The position numbers and the translations under genes were made by a program. Of a stretch of DNA of 34,524 nt, positions 23,347 to 29,633 are shown piece after piece (within the stretch, counting starts at the first letter, position 1; each line of letters begins with the position of its first letter). The DNA is from JANRJY01 sp033763735 (GTDB lineage Bacteria; Bacteroidota; Bacteroidia; Cytophagales; UBA9547). The stretch lies in assembly GCA_033763735.1 (NCBI GenBank), contig JANRJY010000077.1:1-34524 (forward strand). The letters are read 5' to 3'. Below the pieces are notes generated by a model. That model saw only the letters and a program-made list of their open reading frames with translations, was not told the DNA's origin and did no database searches.

Positions 23347-25182
23347 ATGTGTGGAATAGTTGCATATGTAGGGCACAGGGAAGCATTTCCTGTAATTATC
23401 AAAGGACTTAAAAGATTGGAATACAGAGGTTATGATAGTGCGGGAATTGCTTTACTTAATGGCAATTTAAACATTTATAAGAAAAAAGGTAAAGTAAGTG
23501 AGCTTGAAAATTCTTTAGAAGGTAAAACTCTTCACAGCCACATTGGCATAGGTCACACTCGTTGGGCTACTCATGGCGAACCAAATGATGTAAATGCACA
23601 CCCTCATTATTCCGCAAATAAAAATCTTGCAATAATTCATAACGGAATCATCGAAAATTATGCTTCTCTTAAGCAAGATCTTATGAAAAGAGGACATGTT
23701 TTCTTGAGCGAAACAGATTCTGAAGTTTTCATTCATTTTATTGAAGATATTCAGGACAATAACAAATGCTCTCTTGAAGAAGCTGTTAGGCTTGCACTTA
23801 CAAAAGTTGTGGGTGCTTACGCAATTGTTGTAATTTCAAAAGAAAATAATAATCAATTAATCGCAGCACGCAAAGGAAGCCCTTTAGTCATTGGTGTTGG
23901 GAAAAATGAATATTTTTTGGCCTCTGATGCCACCCCAATTATTGAATATACAGATGAAGTCGTGTATTTGAATGATTTGGAAATTGCCATCATTCGTGAC
24001 AACAAATTAAGCATAAAAACCATTGAAAACAACGAAAGTACACCTTATATTCATAAGCTTGATCTTGAGCTGGAAGCAATTGAAAAAGGAGGATATGAGC
24101 ACTTTATGCTCAAAGAAATATTCGAACAACCTAAATCAATCACTGATGCATTAAGAGGAAGAGTGAATTCTTCAAGCAACCATTTAGTCCTTGGAGGTTT
24201 GCGTGAATATATGAATCGTTTATTGACCACTAACCGAATTGTGTTAGTAGGTTGTGGCACATCGTGGCATGCCGGATTAGTAGCAGAATATATTTTTGAA
24301 GAACTTGCCAGAATCAATGTAGAGGTTGAATATGCATCTGAATTCCGTTATCGCAACCCCGTCATTAACGAAGGTGATGTAATAATATGCATATCACAAT
24401 CAGGCGAAACTGCTGATACACTGGCTGCTATTGAGTTAGCAAAATCCAAAGGTGCAATTATTTTTGGAGTATGTAATGTGGTTGGTTCTTCTATTGCACG
24501 TGCTACTCATGCAGGTGCTTACTTACATGCAGGACCTGAAATAGGAGTTGCAAGTACCAAAGCATTTACCGCACAAGTTACTGTTCTTTCTATGATGGCA
24601 ATATCTATCGCTCATAGGAAAGGTACAATAACCGAAAGCAAATTTCACGAATTGCTTGTGGAATTGGAAAATATACCTGCCAAAGTTCAAAAAATATTAA
24701 ACCAAAATGATAAAATTAAATATATAGCTGAAGAGTTTAAGGACACTCTGAACTTTTTATATCTGGGAAGAGGGGTGAATTTCCCAGTTGCTTTAGAGGG
24801 TGCATTAAAACTTAAAGAAATTTCTTATATCCATGCTGAAGGTTATCCTGCTGCTGAAATGAAACATGGTCCAATTGCCCTAATTGATAATGAAATGCCG
24901 GTAGTAGTAATAGCAACCAATGATAGTGCCTACGAAAAAATAGTTTCAAATATTCAAGAAGTACGTGCTAGGAAAGGAAGAATAATAGCTATCGTAAATG
25001 AAGGTGAAGCATTAATTGGCAAAATGGCTGATTTCGTTATCGAAATACCTCACACGAATGATTTGCTTACTCCTTTACTCTCTGTAATACCACAACAATT
25101 ACTTGCGTATCATATTGCAGTTCTGAGAGGATGCAATGTAGATCAACCTCGTAATTTGGCAAAGTCGGTAACCGTTGAATAG
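23347..25182 (+). CDS. glmS: Glutamine-fructose-6-phosphate aminotransferase (isomerizing)
   Basis: Makes glucosamine-6-phosphate from fructose-6-phosphate and glutamine, the first step toward UDP-GlcNAc. The protein has 611 residues, normal for GlmS. The start is fixed by the nucleophile: MCGIVAYVG places Cys2 at the mature N-terminus of the class II amidotransferase domain (about 1-215), which also shows HTRWATHGEPNDVNAHPH. Two SIS domains follow, with VGCGTSWHAG, ISQSGETADTLAA, STKAFTAQV, and the C-terminal HAEGYPAAEMKHGPIAL and DQPRNLAKSVTVE. It has its own consensus promoter. The stop lies 5 bases from the convergent isomerase stop, with only a weak 13-base palindrome (25184-25196) and no T-run between. 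Confidence 0.97.
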   Translation: MCGIVAYVGHREAFPVIIKGLKRLEYRGYDSAGIALLNGNLNIYKKKGKVSELENSLEGKTLHSHIGIGHTRWATHGEPNDVNAHPHYSANKNLAIIHNGIIENYASLKQDLMKRGHVFLSETDSEVFIHFIEDIQDNNKCSLEEAVRLALTKVVGAYAIVVISKENNNQLIAARKGSPLVIGVGKNEYFLASDATPIIEYTDEVVYLNDLEIAIIRDNKLSIKTIENNESTPYIHKLDLELEAIEKGGYEHFMLKEIFEQPKSITDALRGRVNSSSNHLVLGGLREYMNRLLTTNRIVLVGCGTSWHAGLVAEYIFEELARINVEVEYASEFRYRNPVINEGDVIICISQSGETADTLAAIELAKSKGAIIFGVCNVVGSSIARATHAGAYLHAGPEIGVASTKAFTAQVTVLSMMAISIAHRKGTITESKFHELLVELENIPAKVQKILNQNDKIKYIAEEFKDTLNFLYLGRGVNFPVALEGALKLKEISYIHAEGYPAAEMKHGPIALIDNEMPVVVIATNDSAYEKIVSNIQEVRARKGRIIAIVNEGEALIGKMADFVIEIPHTNDLLTPLLSVIPQQLLAYHIAVLRGCNVDQPRNLAKSVTVE

Positions 25183-25187
25183 GGGAA

Positions 25188-26240
25188 TTAAATTCCTAAT
25201 ATTTTCTTATTTAAAGCATCATTTGCACCACTTCCTGCAAAGTCGTCAAAAGCTCTTTCTGTTACTCTGATTATATGATCTGAAACAAAAGGTGCTCCTT
25301 CTTTAGCTCCTTGTTCCGGATGTTTGATGGCACATTCCCACTCAACCACAGCCCAACCATCATAATTGTACTGAGCCAGTTTTGAAAAAATGCTCTTAAA
25401 ATCTACTTCTCCATCACCCAACGAGCGAAACCTGCCCGGACGGTCAACCCAATCTTGAAAACCACCATATACACCTGACTTACCGGTAGGGTTAAATTCT
25501 GCATCTTTGACATGGAACATTTTTATGAATGAATGATAAAAATCGATGTATTGCAAATAATCAAGTTGTTGTAAAACAAAGTGACTGGGATCATAAAGGA
25601 TATTTGCTCTTTTATGCTTACCTGTAGCTTCATAAAATCTTTCAAAAGTGATACCATCGTGTAAGTCTTCCCCCGGGTGGATTTCATAACATACATCAAC
25701 CCCACATTCATCAAAATAGTTAAGAATTGGCAACCATCTGTTAGCGAGTTCTTTAAATCCTGTTTCTACCAATCCGGCAGGACGTTGCGGCCAAGGGTAT
25801 ACGGTGTGCCACAATAGAGCCCCAGAAAAAGTAGCATGTGCATTGATGCCTAAGTTTTGACTTGCCTTAGCTGCATATTTAAGTTGTTGCACAGCCCATT
25901 CCGTGCGAGCTTTATAATTGCCTCTGATATTTTCAGGTGCAAAACCATCAAACATTTCGTTGTAAGCAGGGTGTACTGCTACTAATTGTCCTTGAAGGTG
26001 CGTAGATAGCTCCGTAATTTCCAATCCATAAGATTTTACTTTGGCTTTAAGCTCATCGGCATACGTTTTGCTTTCTGCAGCTTTTTGCAAATCAATTACT
26101 CGGCCATCCCAGGTTGGTAATTGTATACCCTTGTACCCTAATGAAGCCATATATTTACAAATAGCATCTAAAGAATTAAATGGCGCTGTATCGCCCATAA
26201 ATTGTGCCAAAAAAATGGCTGGTCCTTTTATAGTTTTCAT
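25188..26240 (-). CDS. Sugar phosphate isomerase/epimerase family protein (xylose-isomerase-like TIM barrel)
   Basis: A 350-residue protein of the AP endonuclease 2 / xylose-isomerase-like TIM-barrel superfamily. Candidate metal-binding residues sit at the ends of strands: Glu in CYEIHPGEDLHDG, Asp and His in LYDPSHFVLQQ, His in KMFHVKDAEF, and Glu in WAVVEWECAI. Other superfamily-typical segments are GYKGIQLPTWDG, LSTHLQGQLVAVHP, and GRFRSLGDGEVDFKSIF before the last strand. There is no signal peptide, so it is probably cytosolic. The substrate cannot be told; relatives act on sugars, inositols or keto-sugars. It lies 12 bases downstream of the DUF5618 gene and may be the last gene of a pyrH-frr-DUF5618 transcript. 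Confidence 0.88.
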   Translation of the reverse strand: MKTIKGPAIFLAQFMGDTAPFNSLDAICKYMASLGYKGIQLPTWDGRVIDLQKAAESKTYADELKAKVKSYGLEITELSTHLQGQLVAVHPAYNEMFDGFAPENIRGNYKARTEWAVQQLKYAAKASQNLGINAHATFSGALLWHTVYPWPQRPAGLVETGFKELANRWLPILNYFDECGVDVCYEIHPGEDLHDGITFERFYEATGKHKRANILYDPSHFVLQQLDYLQYIDFYHSFIKMFHVKDAEFNPTGKSGVYGGFQDWVDRPGRFRSLGDGEVDFKSIFSKLAQYNYDGWAVVEWECAIKHPEQGAKEGAPFVSDHIIRVTERAFDDFAGSGANDALNKKILGI

Positions 26241-26252
26241 ATTGAATTTAAA

Positions 26253-26639
26253 TTATTTTTCAGTGGCCCAGTTAATTAATTTTTTTGCTTCATCTATTGC
26301 TATTCTGGAAGTTTGAAAACTCAAATCACCGTCATAGCCCATGTACAAATGCATATAGTTATATCCAGTGATAAGGTGATTCAGCATTTTTTTGTTTTCT
26401 TTCGAAACTAACTCTTTGTATTTATTTATATCCGGTCTGCCTTTTGATTTTAATAAATCAGGATATCGATAATTTAGTGCTTCCAATACGCCATTCCACA
26501 AAGTGTTACCTGCCATCCGCACATATTTTTTATCAACATAGAATTCATCGTCTTTACCAGCTTTTGTTGACAAAATATCTTGTGCATTTTCTACGTATCG
26601 AAATGCTTCCTGAGTAACATTATTAGTGTCTTTTTTCAT
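26253..26639 (-). CDS. DUF5618 family protein
   Basis: A 128-residue all-helical protein that matches my recollection of the Bacteroidota family DUF5618: AFRYVENAQDILSTKAGKDDEFYVDKKYVRMAGNTLWNGVLEAL, then KMLNHLITGYNYMHLYMGYDGD and a C-terminal AKKLINW helix. The repeated conserved stretches (YVENAxxIL, DKKYVRMAGxxxWNGVL, HLYMGYDG) are typical. Related small helical proteins are sometimes paired with HEPN/toxin-like genes, but no such partner is here and I assign no function. It sits 34 bases downstream of frr and 12 upstream of the sugar isomerase gene, on the same strand. Confidence 0.8.
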   Translation of the reverse strand: MKKDTNNVTQEAFRYVENAQDILSTKAGKDDEFYVDKKYVRMAGNTLWNGVLEALNYRYPDLLKSKGRPDINKYKELVSKENKKMLNHLITGYNYMHLYMGYDGDLSFQTSRIAIDEAKKLINWATEK

Positions 26640-26673
26640 AGATATCTATGTCACAAAATTACAAAATATTTAT

Positions 26674-27234
26674 TTACACCGTCATTATCTCCTTTTCCTT
26701 TTTGTTGCAATGCTCATCTATTTTAATTACATAAGCATCGGTTAGTTTTTGTACATCGTCTTCAGCAGTTTTTACAGCATCCTCAGCCACACCATCTTTT
26801 AATAATTTCCTTAATTCTTCATTGGTTTCTTTGCGAATATTTCGGATGCTTACTTTGGCAACTTCTCCTTCCTGACGTACTTGTTTTACCAAATCACGCC
26901 TTCTTTCTTCAGTGAGTGCAGGTACAGAAATGATTACCACTTCTCCATTATTTTGTGGGTTGAAACCCAAATTACTATTTCTGATAGCTTTTTCAATTTC
27001 TCCTATTAATCCTTTTTCAAATGGTTTAATAGATATGGTCCTTGCATCCGGAGTACTACTTGACGACACTTGATTTAAGGGTGTCATAGAACCATAATAT
27101 TCAATCAAAATTGAATCCAACATTTGAGTGGATGCTCTTCCAGCCCTTATTTTTGTTAATTCCGTTTCTAAGTGGCGGAGTGCTTTCTCCATTGATTGAT
27201 TTGCATCATCCAGAAATAATTCAATTTCTTCCAT
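26674..27234 (-). CDS. frr: Ribosome recycling factor
   Basis: A 186-residue factor that splits post-termination ribosomes together with EF-G. The family pattern is complete: MEKALRHLETELTKIRAGRAS at the start of the three-helix bundle, PLNQVSSSSTPDARTISIKPFEK in the domain II beta-barrel, IEKAIRNSNLGFNPQNNGEVVIISVPALTEERRRDLVKQVRQ, and the C-terminal helix with DDVQKLTDAYVIKIDEHCNKKEKEIM. Length is standard. It is 9 bases downstream of pyrH, the usual pyrH-frr pair in bacteria. Confidence 0.97.
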   Translation of the reverse strand: MEEIELFLDDANQSMEKALRHLETELTKIRAGRASTQMLDSILIEYYGSMTPLNQVSSSSTPDARTISIKPFEKGLIGEIEKAIRNSNLGFNPQNNGEVVIISVPALTEERRRDLVKQVRQEGEVAKVSIRNIRKETNEELRKLLKDGVAEDAVKTAEDDVQKLTDAYVIKIDEHCNKKEKEIMTV

Positions 27235-27243
27235 AATTAATAT

Positions 27244-27954
27244 TTACATTGTAACTAATGTCCCAACTTGCTCTCCTTGCATGAGTCTGAGCAAATTGCG
27301 TGGTTTGTTCATATCAAAAACTATAATTGGCAACTTATTTTCCTTACACAAGGTAAATGCCGTCATATCCATTACATTCAATTTCTTCTGAAACACTTCT
27401 TCAAAAGTAATGACATCATATTTTGTTGCATGAGGATCTTTCTCTGGATCAGCACTATACACACCATCAACCCTCGTGCCTTTCAAAACTACGTCTGCAC
27501 CAATTTCTATAGCTCTCAAGCTTGCAGCCGAGTCAGTAGTGAAATATGGATTACCGGTACCGGCTCCATATATTACAATTCTGCCTTTTTCCAAATGTCG
27601 CATGGCTCTTCTTCTAATGAATGGCTCGCAAACCGCCTCAATTCTGATTGCACTCATTAATCGGGTGTTTACTCCCACTCTTTCAAGTGCCGATTGAATA
27701 GCCATTCCATTGATTACTGTTGCCAACATTCCCATATAATCGCCTTGTACTCTGTCAATTCCGGCTTCTACAGCTAAGCTTCCTCTGTAAATATTGCCAC
27801 CTCCAATCACTATTGCAATCTGAATACCCAAATCGTACGCAGCTTTGATTTCGCTTGCATATCTGTTCAAAATTTCATGATCAATTATTTCAGAACTGTG
27901 GCTTCCTTGCAAGGCCTCTCCACTTAATTTGAGCAGAATACGTTTATATTTCAT
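27244..27954 (-). CDS. pyrH: UMP kinase
   Basis: A 236-residue amino-acid-kinase-fold enzyme that phosphorylates UMP to UDP, normally as a hexamer. Diagnostic segments are RILLKLSGEALQG at the N-terminus, IAIVIGGGNIYRGS, DYMGMLATVINGMAIQSALE, the IYGAGTGNPYFTTDSAASLRAIEI nucleotide-site stretch, and VLKGTRVDGVYSADPEKDP. No truncation is seen. It is the first gene of the pyrH-frr transcript, with a -7-like element upstream. It is divergent from the RIC-like gene across 141 bases. Confidence 0.97.
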   Translation of the reverse strand: MKYKRILLKLSGEALQGSHSSEIIDHEILNRYASEIKAAYDLGIQIAIVIGGGNIYRGSLAVEAGIDRVQGDYMGMLATVINGMAIQSALERVGVNTRLMSAIRIEAVCEPFIRRRAMRHLEKGRIVIYGAGTGNPYFTTDSAASLRAIEIGADVVLKGTRVDGVYSADPEKDPHATKYDVITFEEVFQKKLNVMDMTAFTLCKENKLPIIVFDMNKPRNLLRLMQGEQVGTLVTM

Positions 27955-27995
27955 CAGTCTATTTTAGCAATTTCTTTTTTATCAGGCAATATTGG

Positions 27996-28003
27996 CAAAA
28001 CTA
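27996..28003 (-). promoter_or_regulatory. Putative -7 element (TAGTTTTG on minus strand) for pyrH
   Basis: The minus strand reads TAGTTTTG, matching TAnnTTTG, 41 bases before the pyrH start codon. No TTTG at the 19-base spacing is visible, so the call rests on the -7 match and position. Confidence 0.4.
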
Positions 28004-28036
28004 TTTCAATCGGACAAATCTGTTGATAAATGTCAT

Positions 28037-28066
28037 TTTGAAAATCAGTATATTTTAATAAATTTG
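28037..28066 (+). promoter_or_regulatory. Bacteroidota-type promoter (TTTG-N18-TAAATTTG) for the RIC-ruvX-ATL genes
   Basis: TTTG at 28037-28040 and TAAATTTG at 28059-28066 are 18 bases apart, one short of the usual 19. The predicted transcription start is near 28073. This makes the in-frame TTG at 28078 an unlikely start codon and favours the ATG at 28096. Confidence 0.6.
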
Positions 28067-28095
28067 ATGTTATTCATTTGAAATTAACTTTTCGT

Positions 28096-28836
28096 ATGTC
28101 AATTAAAGAAAAAACAATAGAGCAACTTGTTTCTGCCAATCCTTCAATAGCTGCAGCTTTACATTTTTTAGGGATTCATTTTTTAAACTACTCTGAACTC
28201 ACTTTAACAGAAGTTTGCACTCAAAAAGGATGGAAAATTGAAAATCTTCAAAATAGGATTAATGATGCAATCAATTCGCCAGATGTCAAAACAGATACTT
28301 TTGAGGCTTTGCCCATAGACCTATTGGTTGAATATTTAAAACACAATCATTATATATTTATCAAAAAGCGATTGCCTTTTATTGCTGAGTTGGTAAAAAA
28401 TTTTGATGGCGATAAGCCGGAGATCAAAAAAGAATTGCAAATCGTTTTCCCTCTATTTGTGGAAGAATTCATCAATCATATTTATGAAGAAGAGGATACT
28501 TTATTCACTTATATTAACCTTTTAAATAAGGCTACCAAAGATGAAGTTGCCTTAAACAAAGCACAGGCAAAAATGATGGATAATTCCATCAAACAACATC
28601 AAGTACAACACGAAATTCATGATGACCATTTAAAAGGCCTAAGAGAACTTACCAATAATTTCACAATTCTTGATGATTTTGATCTTAAAACTAAAGTGGT
28701 TTTGAGCGAACTTAAAAAACTAGATGAAGAACTGTATTTTCATGCTAAAGTTGAGAATAACATATTATTCCCACGAGCTTTAGAAATAGAAACAAAACTT
28801 TTGGCTCACGTAAGGTCAAATATTGCAATGAATTAA
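28096..28836 (+). CDS. RIC/ScdA/YtfE-like di-iron hemerythrin protein lacking the Cys-Cys motif
   Basis: A 246-residue cytosolic protein with the two-part plan of RIC proteins (repair of iron centres): an N-terminal ScdA_N (DUF542)-like domain and a hemerythrin-like four-helix bundle. In the first domain the usual GIDYCCGG is GIHFLNYS, so both signature cysteines are gone, while the rest (ANPSIAAALHFLGI, LTLTEVC) still aligns. In the bundle I see candidate ligands in KHNHYIF, FINHIYEEEDTLF, HQVQHEIHDDH and FHAKVENNILFP. The VHGDKP-type segment of YtfE is FDGDKP, so one expected His is Asp. Iron binding is likely but altered. ruvX starts 11 bases after the stop. Confidence 0.82.
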   Translation: MSIKEKTIEQLVSANPSIAAALHFLGIHFLNYSELTLTEVCTQKGWKIENLQNRINDAINSPDVKTDTFEALPIDLLVEYLKHNHYIFIKKRLPFIAELVKNFDGDKPEIKKELQIVFPLFVEEFINHIYEEEDTLFTYINLLNKATKDEVALNKAQAKMMDNSIKQHQVQHEIHDDHLKGLRELTNNFTILDDFDLKTKVVLSELKKLDEELYFHAKVENNILFPRALEIETKLLAHVRSNIAMN

Positions 28837-28847
28837 AGATTCTAGTT

Positions 28848-29255
28848 TTGCGAATAGTAGCTATTGATTACGGTCGAAAACGCACAGGTTTAGCAGCTTC
28901 TGATATCACTCAAATGATAGCGAGTCCTGTAGAAACCATTGAAACACTAAAGCTAATTCCATTCTTAAAATCTTATTTTTTAAAAGAACCCGTTGAAAAA
29001 GTAATCATCGGCCTGCCCACTGATTTGAGAGGCAACACTACACACTCGACTGAAGACGTTAAAAAGTTTATTCAGTTATTTCAGAAAGAATTTCCAAACA
29101 TTCCTATTATATCAAAGGACGAACGATTTACTTCAAAAATGGCAATGGATACCATGATTGCAGGCGGAACAAGCAAAAAGTATCGTAAAGACAAAACAAA
29201 TCTGGACAAATTAAGTGCCGTAATTCTTTTACAAGAATATCTCGATTATAATTAG
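28848..29255 (+). CDS. ruvX: RuvX/YqgF, RNase H-fold nuclease-like protein
   Basis: A 135-residue protein of the YqgF family, thought to be a putative Holliday-junction resolvase and linked to pre-16S rRNA processing in some bacteria. The RNase H-fold motifs are seen: VAIDYGRKRTGLAASD (catalytic Asp), VEKVIIGLPTDLRGN, ISKDERFTSKMA (Glu) and TNLDKLSAVILLQEYLD (Asp). The start is TTG: no ATG is available in frame between the upstream gene and the conserved MRIVAIDYG start. It lies 11 bases after the RIC-like gene and 2 bases before the ATL gene, so all three are probably one transcript. Confidence 0.93.
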   Translation: MRIVAIDYGRKRTGLAASDITQMIASPVETIETLKLIPFLKSYFLKEPVEKVIIGLPTDLRGNTTHSTEDVKKFIQLFQKEFPNIPIISKDERFTSKMAMDTMIAGGTSKKYRKDKTNLDKLSAVILLQEYLDYN

Positions 29256-29257
29256 CT

Positions 29258-29584
29258 ATGGAAAAAGATTTTTTTGAAATGGTGTATCAGGTGGTGCGAT
29301 TAATTCCAAAAGGAAGAGTTACAAATTATGGAGCCATTGGAAAGTATTTGGGTGCAGCCAAAAGTGCTCGAATGGTGGGCTGGGCTATGAATGCATCTCA
29401 CACAGAGGAAAATGTACCTGCACATAGGGTTGTAAATAAAGTTGGAATTCTTACCGGAAAACATCACTTTAAAAGCCCTGATGAAATGCAACAATTGCTT
29501 GAGAATGAAGGAATAACTATCGAAAACAATCAAATAGTTAACTTTGAAAAGGTTTTTTGGGATCCTTCAAAAGAATTGAATTAG
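29258..29584 (+). CDS. Alkyltransferase-like protein (ATL), MGMT-type DNA-binding domain without the nucleophile
   Basis: A 108-residue protein with the C-terminal domain of O6-alkylguanine-DNA alkyltransferases. It shows the winged-helix segment IPKGRVTNYGAIGKYLGAAKSARMVGWAMNA, with the arginine-finger-like Arg in SARMVGWA. The active-site motif PCHR is PAHR here (VPAHRVVNKVGIL), so the alkyl-accepting Cys is absent. That defines the ATL class, whose members bind alkylated guanine and hand the lesion to nucleotide excision repair (known for E. coli eAtl and yeast Atl1, which have PWHR). No separate methyltransferase domain is present. The gene starts 2 bases after ruvX, giving a DNA-metabolism pair. 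Confidence 0.92.
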   Translation: MEKDFFEMVYQVVRLIPKGRVTNYGAIGKYLGAAKSARMVGWAMNASHTEENVPAHRVVNKVGILTGKHHFKSPDEMQQLLENEGITIENNQIVNFEKVFWDPSKELN

Positions 29585-29633
29585 GTTGTTAATTTGCATT
29601 TTTTTTTGTTGCTTGTGACCAAACTAAACCCAA

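Noticed and set aside
25184..25196. GGAATT-A-AATTCC palindrome between glmS and the isomerase gene
   Set aside because: AT-rich, no T-run, and partly made of the two stop regions; most likely chance.
28078..28095. TTG start for the RIC-like protein
   Set aside because: It would lie about 5 bases after the predicted transcription start; the ATG at 28096 begins the conserved part.
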